From assembly GCA_026710865.1 (NCBI GenBank), contig JAPOQG010000259.1:1-39776 (forward strand): a stretch of DNA of 39,776 nucleotides, written 5' to 3'. Positions 1 to 8,117 of this stretch are shown one piece after another. The stretch's first letter is position 1, and each line of letters starts with the position of its first letter. Position numbers and translations under genes: made by a program. This DNA is from Acidimicrobiaceae bacterium (GTDB taxonomy: Bacteria; Actinomycetota; Acidimicrobiia; Acidimicrobiales; Aldehydirespiratoraceae). Below the pieces are notes generated by a model, which was not told the origin of the DNA, ran no database searches, and saw nothing but the letters and a program-made list of their open reading frames with translations.

Positions 1-35
1 CCGCCGTAGACTGCGGCCCGCAATCGCCGTCGCCG

Positions 36-1538
36 ATGCAGGAACCAGCAGTGCAGCACGAAGACATGTCGAGACTGCTGCAGCAAGGCGACTTCGACGG
101 ACTGTTCCGCACGACCATGGGTTGGGACAACCCCGAGCAGCGCGAGCCGGTCGAGGTGGCCGGAAGCGAGCTGCGTCCTGTGCAGGCGGCCGTCAAGCGG
201 GGCGTCGCCGCCTGGGTGGTGGACTGCCCGAGGTGCCTGCCGCCGCGCGCCGAGCAGCACCGGGTGGTCCGCGCCCTCAAGCGCCACAGCCGCGACCAGC
301 TGGTGGTGTTCGCCGCGCCCGACAGGCACCTGTGGCAGTGGCCCGAGCAGCGGCCGAGCGGTGTCGGCTACCGGCTGGTCGATCATGAGTACCCGGTGCA
401 GGCTCCGACCGACGCCCTGCTGCAGAGACTCGCGCAGGCGAGGTTCAGGATCGAGGAGGAGCCGAAGCTGACCTCGAGCTCGGTCCTGACCAGGGTGCGG
501 CGCTCGTTCAACGCCGACAAGGTGACCAAGTCCTTCTATCGCGAGTTCCAGCGGCATCACAGGAACTTCACGATGAAGGTCGAGGGCATCCCCGCCGGCG
601 AGAGCCGCCGATGGTATGCGTCGGTGCTGCTCAACCGGCTCATGTTCATCTACTTCATCCAGCAGAAGGGGTTCCTCGACAGCAATCAGAACTACCTGCG
701 CAGCCGCCTGGAGATGGTGCGAGCGCACTACGGGGCCGACCAGTTCTTCGCGTTCTACAAGCAGTTCCTCCGACCGCTGTTCCACGAAGGACTCGGGAGC
801 CCTGACCCCAGCTACCCGGACACCGATGTCAAGAGGATCATCGGCACGGTGCCGTATGTGAACGGCGGCATCTTCGAGCCCCACGAGCTGGAGAAGACCC
901 ACGACATCCGGATCAAAGACGAGGCCTTCGAGTCGCTGTTCGACTTCTTCGACGCCTGGCAATGGCACCTCGACGACCGCCCCTCGGCTGGAGGCAACGA
1001 GATCAACCCGGACGTGCTGGGCTACATCTTCGAGCAGTACATCAACTTCACCGAGGCGGGCCAGAAGGAGAAGGGCGCCTACTACACGAAGCCCGACGTG
1101 ACCGGATACATGGCCGAGTCGTCGATCCTGCCTGCGGTCGCCGACCGTCTGGTGGCTGCGGGGCTCGACGACCCGGCGCTGTTGCTGGCCGGCTCCGGCG
1201 GCGCCTATGTCCGAGGCTCAGCAGCCCACGGAATAGACTTGCCGACTTCGGTCGGTCGGTCGGTCGGTCGGTCGGTCGGTCGGACGGACGGACGGACGGA
1301 CGGAGGACGGACGGAGGACCGGACGGAGGACCGGACCGACCTCCTGTCGGCGATCTGTGGCCTTGGCAGTGGCGCAGCGGCGATCCGGCGCAGTACGTGG
1401 AGTTGCCGCCGCCGAGCGACGACGTTGCGCTCCCGGGGGAGCGCTGGTGCGATGTGGTGCATCGGCGGGAGCGCTACCGGAGCCAGCTCGCCCGCCTGTC
1501 GGACGCGCAGCGTGACTGGAGCATCGACGACGCCATAA
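36..1538 (+). CDS. Phase-variable restriction-modification methyltransferase, 5' part in its present (OFF) frame
   Basis: This is the amino-terminal half of a large adenine-specific DNA methyltransferase/restriction protein of the Eco57I/PglX-like class. Residues 1-150 match the family's N-terminal region. A helical segment with the motif RRWYASVLLNRLMFIYF follows, then methyltransferase motif X (KGAYYTKPDV, about residue 347). As read here the frame enters the tetranucleotide array at 1248 and then leaves the homologous frame, ending after about 70 unrelated residues. The 500-residue product lacks motifs I and IV and should not methylate. ATG at 36 and ATG at 66 are both possible starts, and the frame is open to the window edge, so the true start could lie further upstream. 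The rest of the gene is at 1304-3376 in another frame. A dead pseudogene or an assembly error in the repeat are the alternatives to phase variation. Confidence 0.85.
   Translation: MQEPAVQHEDMSRLLQQGDFDGLFRTTMGWDNPEQREPVEVAGSELRPVQAAVKRGVAAWVVDCPRCLPPRAEQHRVVRALKRHSRDQLVVFAAPDRHLWQWPEQRPSGVGYRLVDHEYPVQAPTDALLQRLAQARFRIEEEPKLTSSSVLTRVRRSFNADKVTKSFYREFQRHHRNFTMKVEGIPAGESRRWYASVLLNRLMFIYFIQQKGFLDSNQNYLRSRLEMVRAHYGADQFFAFYKQFLRPLFHEGLGSPDPSYPDTDVKRIIGTVPYVNGGIFEPHELEKTHDIRIKDEAFESLFDFFDAWQWHLDDRPSAGGNEINPDVLGYIFEQYINFTEAGQKEKGAYYTKPDVTGYMAESSILPAVADRLVAAGLDDPALLLAGSGGAYVRGSAAHGIDLPTSVGRSVGRSVGRTDGRTDGGRTEDRTEDRTDLLSAICGLGSGAAAIRRSTWSCRRRATTLRSRGSAGAMWCIGGSATGASSPACRTRSVTGASTTP
1248..1303 (+). repeat. 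Tetranucleotide array (TCGG)9(ACGG)5 inside the methyltransferase gene
   Basis: Nine perfect TCGG units (1248-1283) run directly into five perfect ACGG units (1284-1303). Degenerate GGAC/GGAGG-rich units continue to about 1337. All three frames are free of stops across the array because 4 x 3 bases encode Ser-Val-Gly-Arg or Thr-Asp-Gly-Arg in any phase. Slippage by one unit therefore changes the downstream frame without creating a stop in the array. The frame switch of the surrounding gene occurs exactly here. Confidence 0.97.
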
Positions 1539-3376
1539 CCGAGAACCTCGACCTGCCGGAGTTGCTGCGCGACTACATGAGCCAGCTCGCCGACGCGGCC
1601 GAGTGCGAGACGGCGTTCGAGGTGCTGCGCTCTCTCACGGTGTGCGACCCGACGGTCGGCTCGGGTGCGTTCCTGTTCGCCGCGCTCGACGTGCTGGAGC
1701 CGCTGTATGCGGAGGTTCTGGCCCGAGCCAACGAGCTTGAGGACTCGGGCGGACCGGTACCGGACTTCACGGCCGAGTCCCGGACTCATCCCAGCAGCCG
1801 CTACTGGCTCATCAAGACGATCTGCCTGCACAACCTGTTCGGCGTGGACCTGATGCACGAGGCCCCCGAGATCGCCAAGCTGCGCCTGTTCCTGAAACTC
1901 GCCGCCCAGATCGAGAGCGTGGATGACCTGGAGCCCCTGCCCGACCTCGACTTCAACATCAAGTGCGGCAACCTCCTGGTCGGCATCGCCGACGCCGAGG
2001 ACGCCCGCAGTCGCCTGGGCGGAGGACGGCTCGACCTGGGTGGCGAGATCGCCGGGATGGAGACGCTGGCCGCGGAGACGGGCGAGGCGTACGACCGGTT
2101 CGTGGCCGACCAGTCGCAGGCGTCCGGGCCTGACGCGGCGGCCGCCAAGCAGGCTCTCGCGGCGAGGTTCGACGACGCCCGGCAGCGCTGCCACGAGTTG
2201 CTGCACAGCATCCGCGGCACGACTCCCCTCGCGAAGTGGATCGAGTCGCATCAGCCGTTCCACTGGTTCGTGGAGTTCCCGAGCGTGTGGCGCAACGGCG
2301 GCTTCGACGTCGTGATCGGCAACCCGCCCTACATCAAGAAGAGCCTCGTCACCGACTACACCTGGGTCGGATACAAGACCCAGAAGTGCCCCGACCTCTA
2401 CGCAGTCTGCATGGAGCGAGCGTCAACCCTGCTCAACAATCAAGGCCGCTTCGCCATGATAGTAATGCATTCTCTATGCTTCAGCTGGAAGTTTGAACCC
2501 CTCCGAACATGGCTTGCCTCCACCCTTGCCTCAATGTGGATCTCCAGCTACTGGTCCGGTCGCATGGGACTGTTCACGGGAGCGAATCCAAGAAACTCAA
2601 TTGTGGTGGCAAGCAAGCAAACGTTGGACTCGGACCATCGGTGCATGATTCGCACGACACGAATGAATCGGTGGCAGGGCGATGCCCGCTCTACATTGTT
2701 TGATGCGCTCGAATATGCGACGCTCACGGGGTCATTGCTGACCGCAATACCGAAGACAACTTGGCCATTTGTTGATCCCGCCATTTGCGGTGCAATTGAA
2801 GCCACCGTAAGCACCAACCGACGTTTGTCGTCATCGATTTGCAAGACGGCCTTCTCACATCAATTGGGGTTCAAGACGACGGCGCTCTATCAGCTCGGGA
2901 CATACGTCAGGGAGCCACCGACAGTTGATCCCACGACTGGAGAGCCTGCGACGACACGGAGTTCTCAAACTGGTTGGCTGTATTTTCGGTCTGCTGCCGA
3001 ACGCGATCTTGTCCTGCTGATGTTAGCGGGCCGCTGGGGATATCTGTGGTGGTTGACCTACTCGGACGAGTTCCATGTCACCCGCAGCACGCTTGCAGCG
3101 TTCCCGGGTGACATCGAACGGCTGGCCAAGCGCGACACCGGTGACATGGAACTCGTGATTCTGCTGGAACTGTCAAGGATCCTCCAAGAGGAAATGCCAC
3201 GTGATCTCTCTTGGATGAAGAAGGCTGGTGTCAAGGTCGGCCGGTACAACATGTTGAAGCTTCGGTATATCACCGACCGGGCCGACTGGCTTCTGGCCAA
3301 GGCCTGGGGCATAGAGGACGCATTCGAGGCGGCCGGGAACCTGCGGGATCGCATGGTCTTCGGCAACAAGGAATGA
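1304..3376 (+). CDS. Phase-variable restriction-modification methyltransferase, 3' part, out of frame with the 5' part
   Basis: This segment continues the gene at 36 but is read in a different frame, beginning at the end of the tetranucleotide array. It has no convincing start of its own; the first internal ATG is at 1577. It carries the SAM-binding motif I (CDPTVGSGAFLF, from 1643) and the adenine methyltransferase catalytic motif IV (NPPY, 2321-2332). The target-recognition and C-terminal region follows. Joined to the 5' part by one added tetranucleotide, the protein would be 1,114 residues; with two units removed, 1,110. Such proteins normally modify, and often also restrict, DNA at a specific site. 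Base composition drops to 50 percent G+C at 2581-2640, inside the presumed specificity region, suggesting exchange of that segment. The paired helicase gene begins at 4730. Confidence 0.85.
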   Translation, partial: RTDGGPDGGPDRPPVGDLWPWQWRSGDPAQYVELPPPSDDVALPGERWCDVVHRRERYRSQLARLSDAQRDWSIDDAITENLDLPELLRDYMSQLADAAECETAFEVLRSLTVCDPTVGSGAFLFAALDVLEPLYAEVLARANELEDSGGPVPDFTAESRTHPSSRYWLIKTICLHNLFGVDLMHEAPEIAKLRLFLKLAAQIESVDDLEPLPDLDFNIKCGNLLVGIADAEDARSRLGGGRLDLGGEIAGMETLAAETGEAYDRFVADQSQASGPDAAAAKQALAARFDDARQRCHELLHSIRGTTPLAKWIESHQPFHWFVEFPSVWRNGGFDVVIGNPPYIKKSLVTDYTWVGYKTQKCPDLYAVCMERASTLLNNQGRFAMIVMHSLCFSWKFEPLRTWLASTLASMWISSYWSGRMGLFTGANPRNSIVVASKQTLDSDHRCMIRTTRMNRWQGDARSTLFDALEYATLTGSLLTAIPKTTWPFVDPAICGAIEATVSTNRRLSSSICKTAFSHQLGFKTTALYQLGTYVREPPTVDPTTGEPATTRSSQTGWLYFRSAAERDLVLLMLAGRWGYLWWLTYSDEFHVTRSTLAAFPGDIERLAKRDTGDMELVILLELSRILQEEMPRDLSWMKKAGVKVGRYNMLKLRYITDRADWLLAKAWGIEDAFEAAGNLRDRMVFGNKE

Positions 3377-3472
3377 TGAACAAACCTGCTCCGAGTCAGG
3401 CGTATTCCCGTACCCGGTGGTCGGGCCCGGATCCTCTGGCTGCTGAGTTCTTGGCTTGCGCTGCGCGCGGGA

Positions 3473-3904
3473 TCACCTGTCGAGGCGTAGGCGGCCCCGT
3501 GAGTATTGGACCCAAGCACGCGGACCGTAGGGCAGCGCGCCGAGTTGATCCTGCCAGGCGTTCACTCTGCGGGAGATCGTGTCGGTCTGATTGCGAAGCC
3601 CGCGCATCTGGGCAACGAACACGATGACCTCAAGACCCAGTTCGGTGAGCCCTGACGTGCGAGCCGTGCGGCCACGGAAGTCGTCGTCGCATGTGACCAG
3701 CACCCGTTCGTGGGTCGCGCACCAGCGGGCCACGTCCTCATCGGACGCGTCCGACCGGCCTCTGGCAGCAGAAGCGAGTGCGGTGATGCGTGAGACATGG
3801 ATGACATCGGCGACGTTCGGATCGATGGCCTCCGCGACCCGGAAGGAGAGGTTCGCGTCGAGACAGAAGCGGACCCCGCCGGGCCTAGACGGCGAACCCG
3901 GCAA
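3473..3904 (-). CDS. DUF5615 PIN-like protein (probable toxin)
   Basis: This 143-residue protein has the DUF5615 PIN-like pattern: FCLDANLS near the N-terminus (first acidic residue), then DEDVARWCATHERVLVTCDDDF, whose CDDDF segment supplies the other acidic metal ligands. PIN-like proteins of this family are usually encoded with DUF433 partners and are predicted RNases of toxin-antitoxin modules. Here the gene overlaps the 3' end of the DUF433 gene by 20 bases, so the two are translationally coupled with the antitoxin first. The only start that keeps the whole LDANLS motif is TTG at 3904. The C-terminal tail after about residue 105 is longer than the minimal domain. The pair lies antisense between the methyltransferase and its helicase. 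Confidence 0.8.
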   Translation of the reverse strand: MPGSPSRPGGVRFCLDANLSFRVAEAIDPNVADVIHVSRITALASAARGRSDASDEDVARWCATHERVLVTCDDDFRGRTARTSGLTELGLEVIVFVAQMRGLRNQTDTISRRVNAWQDQLGALPYGPRAWVQYSRGRLRLDR

Positions 3905-4547
3905 CGCCTCTCACCTGGCAGACGCTCAACTCGTACCAGTCGGCGACCTCCTGTTCGGTCGCGTCGGCCAGGTTGGCAAGAATCGTCTTGACCGGTATTC
4001 GGGTCCCGCGAACCGTCGGCGCTCCGAAGCACACGGAAGGATCGATGCCGACCCACGGCGATATGTCCCAGGCCGCGGCCTCATCGTTCACGAAGCGGAT
4101 CTCGTCTGCGAAGGTCCGTACGGCGTCCCGAAGCACCATCTGCCGGCGGTTGCGGCCCACGACCTCCTCGGTGCGTCCCACCACGTCGGCCCACACACTG
4201 GTGCCGTCGGTGAAGAACGAGCGGTGAGCCAAGGGCCGCACGACGTCCGGCTCGGCGGTACGCAGAGCATCGACCACCTTGCGGACCTTCTGCAGCGAGG
4301 TTCCCTGGTGCCGGAAGCGGCGCACAGTCTCGAGGCTCACGAGATCGAGGAAGCTGATGGTCTCGATGGAGTGCGGCCCGCCGGTCGGGGCGATGATCAC
4401 CGCAAGCCATCGCCGCAGCTGCTCGCGTGTGGCTCGGCCGTCCCTGCCCACGATGGCCGCCGCCTGAGAGACCGAGTAGATCCCGTCGGCCAGGCGCGCA
4501 GCGACGCCGGCAGCGTGCGCAGCGGCGGTGGTCGGAGTTCGGGCCAC
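3885..4547 (-). CDS. DUF433 protein with MerR-like N-terminal domain (probable antitoxin)
   Basis: The last 55 residues are a DUF433 domain (VRGTRIPVKTILANLADA, then EVADWYELSVCQVRG), the usual antitoxin partner of DUF5615. The N-terminal part (IYSVSQAAAIVG, then ISFLDLVSLETVRRFRHQG) resembles a MerR-type winged helix and its wing, so the protein probably binds DNA and may regulate its own operon. I place the start at GTG 4547 (220 residues) because a TAGCGT hexamer sits 7 bases upstream, as at other leaderless genes here. The frame stays open to 4712, but that extension is Cys/Arg-rich and overlaps the divergent region upstream of the helicase. The downstream toxin-like gene overlaps by 20 bases. 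Confidence 0.78.
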   Translation of the reverse strand: MARTPTTAAAHAAGVAARLADGIYSVSQAAAIVGRDGRATREQLRRWLAVIIAPTGGPHSIETISFLDLVSLETVRRFRHQGTSLQKVRKVVDALRTAEPDVVRPLAHRSFFTDGTSVWADVVGRTEEVVGRNRRQMVLRDAVRTFADEIRFVNDEAAAWDISPWVGIDPSVCFGAPTVRGTRIPVKTILANLADATEQEVADWYELSVCQVRGVAGFAV

Positions 4548-4554
4548 GGCCTCA

Positions 4555-4560
4555 ACGCTA
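4555..4560 (-). promoter_or_regulatory. -10 hexamer TAGCGT, leaderless promoter of the DUF433 gene
   Basis: TAGCGT ends 7 bases before the GTG at 4547, matching the actinobacterial -10 pattern TANNNT. No clear -35 is visible. Confidence 0.55.
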
Positions 4561-4729
4561 ACGCGGGACCACCCGGCGAGCGACGGCGCCGCTCCGACGC
4601 GGGAACGGGCGCAGCTGCACCCGCCGCGCCGCTGTGGCAGCCCCGTTCGCGCGCCTTCCGATGCGTGGATCGCGCAATGTCGTGTGCAGACACTGCGCAA
4701 GGACTGGCTCATGCCGGAGGTCGCCCGGC

Positions 4730-7700
4730 GTGCCGCTGATCCTCGACAACATCGAACTCGACACCGAGCGCGAGCTTCTGGCGACTCTGGCGTCGTCGTT
4801 TCGGCTGGATGCGGCCATCGGCTACTTCAATCTGCGGGGCTGGAGATTGCTGGCCGACGCGGTGGACGCGCTGCCGGAGCGCGCCGAGGGGCCGAAGGCT
4901 CGGATACTGGTCGGCATCCATGAGGCTCCGGCCGAGGAGATGCGCCGGTTGGCGCGGATGCGTCGGCCCGATCCGGTCGACAACCGCACCGCGGCCCGGT
5001 TGAAGGCAGAGACCGTCTCGGAGTATCGGGAACAGTTGCAGGTCGGGCTGCCCACCGAGGGCGACGAGACCGCGCTCCGGGCGCTGCTCCGCCAGATCGA
5101 GGCGGGCGACGTGCAGGTGCGGGTGCACACCGCGCATCGGCTGCACGCCAAGCTGTACCTCTGTCACCGTGACGACACCGCCGCTCCGCGTGTCGGGTAT
5201 GTCGGATCGTCCAATCTGACGGTGGCGGGGCTGCGCGAGCAGGGCGAACTGAACGTCGATGTGGTGGACGGCGACTCCACCGGGAAGCTGGCCCGCTGGT
5301 TCGAGGACCGCTGGAACGACCCGTTCACCGTCGACGCGATGCCCGAGTTGGCCGAGTCGCTGCATGAGTCGTGGGCGTCGGAGGACCAGCTCGACCCGTT
5401 CCTGGTGTATCTGAAGATGGCTTACCACCTGTCCAAGGAGGCCCGCGAAGGGCTGATCGAGTACGGCCTGCCCGCGTCGATGCAGGACAAGCTGCTGGAC
5501 TTCCAGGCCGCGGCTGTGAAGATCGCCGCCCGCATCGTGATGCAGAAGGGCGGCGCGATGGTCGGTGATGTGGTCGGGCTGGGCAAGACCCTCGTCGGAA
5601 CGGCGGTGGCGCGGCTGCTTCAGGAGGAGCAGGGCTTCGAGACGCTGGTGGTGTGCCCGAAGAACCTCACCGAGATGTGGGAGTCGTACCTGCACGAGTA
5701 CGAGGTGCGCGGCAGGGTCGAGTCGCTGTCGATGGTTCACAAGAGCCTGCCGAACGCTCGCCGGCACCGGCTGGTGATCATCGACGAGGCCCACAACCTC
5801 AGAAGCGACAGACGCCGCGACCACGGGGTTCTCCAGAGCTACATCGCCGACAACGACTCCAGGACGCTGCTGCTGACCGCGACCCCCTACAACAAGGAGC
5901 TCGGTGACCTCGCCTCGCAGTTGGCGCTGTTCGTCCGGCCCGACACCGACCTGGGCCTGCGACCGGAGCGGGCCATCGCTGAGGTCGGCGCCGCGAACTT
6001 CGAGCTGATGTGCAACGGTCTGACCTCGACACTGGGCGCGTTCAAGCGGTCTGAGCATCTCGGGGACTGGCAGGCGTTGATGTCGCAGTATCTCGTGCGC
6101 CGGACCCGCCGGTTCGTCGAGGACAACTACGCGCTCGAAGACGAGGACGGACGCCGCTACCTCGAGTTCGAGACCGGCAGACGGTTCTACTTCCCGAAGC
6201 GGGTGGCGATGCCCACCGAACGGACCCTGGCCGAAGACGACCCCGCCTATGCGATGGCGTCGGACGACACGCTGGACTCGATCCGCGACCTGCTGCTGCC
6301 TCGATACCGGCTCGGCGACTACACCGACAGCGGGTTCGAGCCGTCCAACCCCGCAGAGCGTCGACTGGTGGACGACCTCGAGCACTCGGCCCGAGGCAAC
6401 CTGGCCGGGTTCACCAGGGTGACGATGTTCAAGCGGTTGTCGTCGTCGGGGCCCGCGTTCATCGCGACGCTGCGCCGTCACCGGCTGCGGAACCTGGTGG
6501 CCGCACACGCATTCGACAACGGGTTGCCTGTGCCCATCGGCTCGGTCGACAACGCACTGTGGGCCGCGGAGGTGGACACAGAGCCGGAGGACGGCGGCGG
6601 CACGGCGCTGTTCGACTCCGACGACGACACCGCCGCCGCGAGCGCCTACGACAAGCTCCAGGCCAAGAACCCCAAAGGAGTCCGCTGGGCACCGCACCGC
6701 ATGTTCAGAGACGACCTCGCAGAAGACCTCCAGCACGATGCGGAAGTCATCACCGAGATGCTCGACCGCTTCGGAGCCTGGGACGCTGAGCGCGACGGCA
6801 AGATCGCAGCGTTGGAAGGCCTGCTCGTCGACCGCTACCCCGACAGCAAGGTGCTCATCTTCACCGAGGCCGCCGACACCGCCCGCTACGTGTGGGAGGA
6901 ACTGCTGCGACGGGGAGTCGATGCTGTCGGGGTGGTCACCGGCGATTCCGAGAACCCGACCGCGCTGGCCCAGAGGTTCTCGCCGAAGTCGAACAGCATC
7001 GTCACCAGCGGCTCCCGCGTGACCGACGAACTGCGGGTGCTGGTGTCCACCGACGTGCTCTCAGAGGGCCAGAACCTCCAGGACGCCCACATCATCGTCA
7101 ACTACGACCTGCCGTGGGCCATCGTCAAGCTCGTCCAGCGGGCCGGGCGGGTGGACCGCATCGGCCAGAACTCGGCGGAGGTGCTGGTCTACTCGCTGAT
7201 GCCGGCCCAGTCGGTCGAGGACGAGATCAACCTTCGGGGGCGCATCCGTGAACGCCTCGGCGAGAACGCCCAGCTTCTCGGCTCCGACGAAGCATTCTTC
7301 GGCGACGCCACAGAACGCCAGATCATCTCCGGCGTCTACGACGAATCGTCCTCCTACGGGCTGGCAGGCGCAGGCATCGACGACGTGGACCCTGTGTCGA
7401 TGGCCTACGAGATCTGGCGGCACGCCGCCGACAACCACCCCGACCTCGCCCAGCAGGTCGCGTCGCTGCCGAACATCGTCTATTCGACCAGACACATCAC
7501 CGACGACACCTCCGACGCCGGCGTGCTGGTGCACACCCAGACGGTCGCCGGTGCCGACGCCTTCGCATTCGTGGAACCGAGCGGCCAAGCCCGCCGAGTC
7601 ACCCCACAGGAAGCGCTACGGCTCGCTGAATGCAAACCGGACACCCCCGCGGCGCCACGCCTGGACGATCATCACGACCTGACGGCAGCCGCCCTGGGAG

Positions 7701-8035
7701 GGCCGCTGCGAACGCCCGCCGGGCGCGCCACCGGAGCCTTGCAAGGCGTACGAGGCAAGGTCTGGCGCAGACTGCACGACCAGATGGACAGCTTCACCGA
7801 CAACCTGCTGTTCACCAAGACAGACCTCGAAGCAGCCCACGATGCCATGAACGAACGCCCCTTGTACGAGTCCGCCACCCAACGTCTCGCCAAGGCCGTA
7901 CGAGACCGCAGCGTCGATGACCTGGCGGCCCTCGTCGTCGACCTCCACAACGACAACCGGCTCTGCGTGCCACCCGCCGCCGACGGCACAGACACCGAAC
8001 CCACCATCGTCTGCACGATGGGACTGAGGGGCTGA
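4730..8035 (+). CDS. PLD-like nuclease fused to SNF2-type helicase, partner of the methyltransferase
   Basis: This 1,101-residue protein begins with a phospholipase-D-like nuclease domain: the half-HKD motif is HAK at about residue 139 (RLHAKLYLC), followed by GSSNLT. A superfamily 2 (SNF2/ERCC3-like) helicase follows: Walker A GDVVGLGKT at about 278-286, DEAH at about 352, TATPYNK for motif III, and VLVSTDVLSEGQNLQDA plus QRAGRVDRIGQ for motifs V and VI. Only one HKD half is evident, as in dimeric PLD nucleases. Proteins of this build commonly sit beside Eco57I/PglX-like methyltransferases, so I infer that it is the restriction or translocation arm of the same defence system. The start is GTG 4730, with GGAGG nine bases upstream (4716-4720); an in-frame ATG at 4634 has no support. 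Coding is intact, unlike its partner. Confidence 0.9.
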   Translation: MPLILDNIELDTERELLATLASSFRLDAAIGYFNLRGWRLLADAVDALPERAEGPKARILVGIHEAPAEEMRRLARMRRPDPVDNRTAARLKAETVSEYREQLQVGLPTEGDETALRALLRQIEAGDVQVRVHTAHRLHAKLYLCHRDDTAAPRVGYVGSSNLTVAGLREQGELNVDVVDGDSTGKLARWFEDRWNDPFTVDAMPELAESLHESWASEDQLDPFLVYLKMAYHLSKEAREGLIEYGLPASMQDKLLDFQAAAVKIAARIVMQKGGAMVGDVVGLGKTLVGTAVARLLQEEQGFETLVVCPKNLTEMWESYLHEYEVRGRVESLSMVHKSLPNARRHRLVIIDEAHNLRSDRRRDHGVLQSYIADNDSRTLLLTATPYNKELGDLASQLALFVRPDTDLGLRPERAIAEVGAANFELMCNGLTSTLGAFKRSEHLGDWQALMSQYLVRRTRRFVEDNYALEDEDGRRYLEFETGRRFYFPKRVAMPTERTLAEDDPAYAMASDDTLDSIRDLLLPRYRLGDYTDSGFEPSNPAERRLVDDLEHSARGNLAGFTRVTMFKRLSSSGPAFIATLRRHRLRNLVAAHAFDNGLPVPIGSVDNALWAAEVDTEPEDGGGTALFDSDDDTAAASAYDKLQAKNPKGVRWAPHRMFRDDLAEDLQHDAEVITEMLDRFGAWDAERDGKIAALEGLLVDRYPDSKVLIFTEAADTARYVWEELLRRGVDAVGVVTGDSENPTALAQRFSPKSNSIVTSGSRVTDELRVLVSTDVLSEGQNLQDAHIIVNYDLPWAIVKLVQRAGRVDRIGQNSAEVLVYSLMPAQSVEDEINLRGRIRERLGENAQLLGSDEAFFGDATERQIISGVYDESSSYGLAGAGIDDVDPVSMAYEIWRHAADNHPDLAQQVASLPNIVYSTRHITDDTSDAGVLVHTQTVAGADAFAFVEPSGQARRVTPQEALRLAECKPDTPAAPRLDDHHDLTAAALGGPLRTPAGRATGALQGVRGKVWRRLHDQMDSFTDNLLFTKTDLEAAHDAMNERPLYESATQRLAKAVRDRSVDDLAALVVDLHNDNRLCVPPAADGTDTEPTIVCTMGLRG

Positions 8036-8053
8036 CGACCCGAGTCACCACAG

Positions 8054-8088
8054 CCGGCCGACAACATGCCGACATGCGGTCGGACCGG
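8054..8088. terminator. Possible bidirectional terminator hairpin
   Basis: CCGGCCGAC (8054-8062) can pair with GTCGGACCGG (8079-8088) with one bulged base, between two convergent genes. There is no U-tract, so this is a weak call. Confidence 0.3.
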
Positions 8089-8117
8089 GGCCGCGGAACA
8101 GGCCGATGAGCCTCCCG

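Noticed and set aside
1248-1303. Programmed ribosomal frameshifting as explanation for the split methyltransferase
   Set aside because: There is no slippery heptamer with a downstream pseudoknot. A pure tetranucleotide tract is the classic substrate of DNA slippage. Not formally excluded.
1248-1337. CRISPR-like or satellite origin for the repeat array
   Set aside because: The units are 4 bases and contiguous, with no spacers, and the array lies inside a coding region whose frame changes there.
4709-6736. Long open frame on the minus strand opposite the helicase gene (also 29012-31579, 14965-16815, 22864-24510 and others)
   Set aside because: High G+C makes stops rare in the complementary frames. 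These frames have no domains, lie opposite well-supported genes and have biased Arg/Gly/Pro composition.
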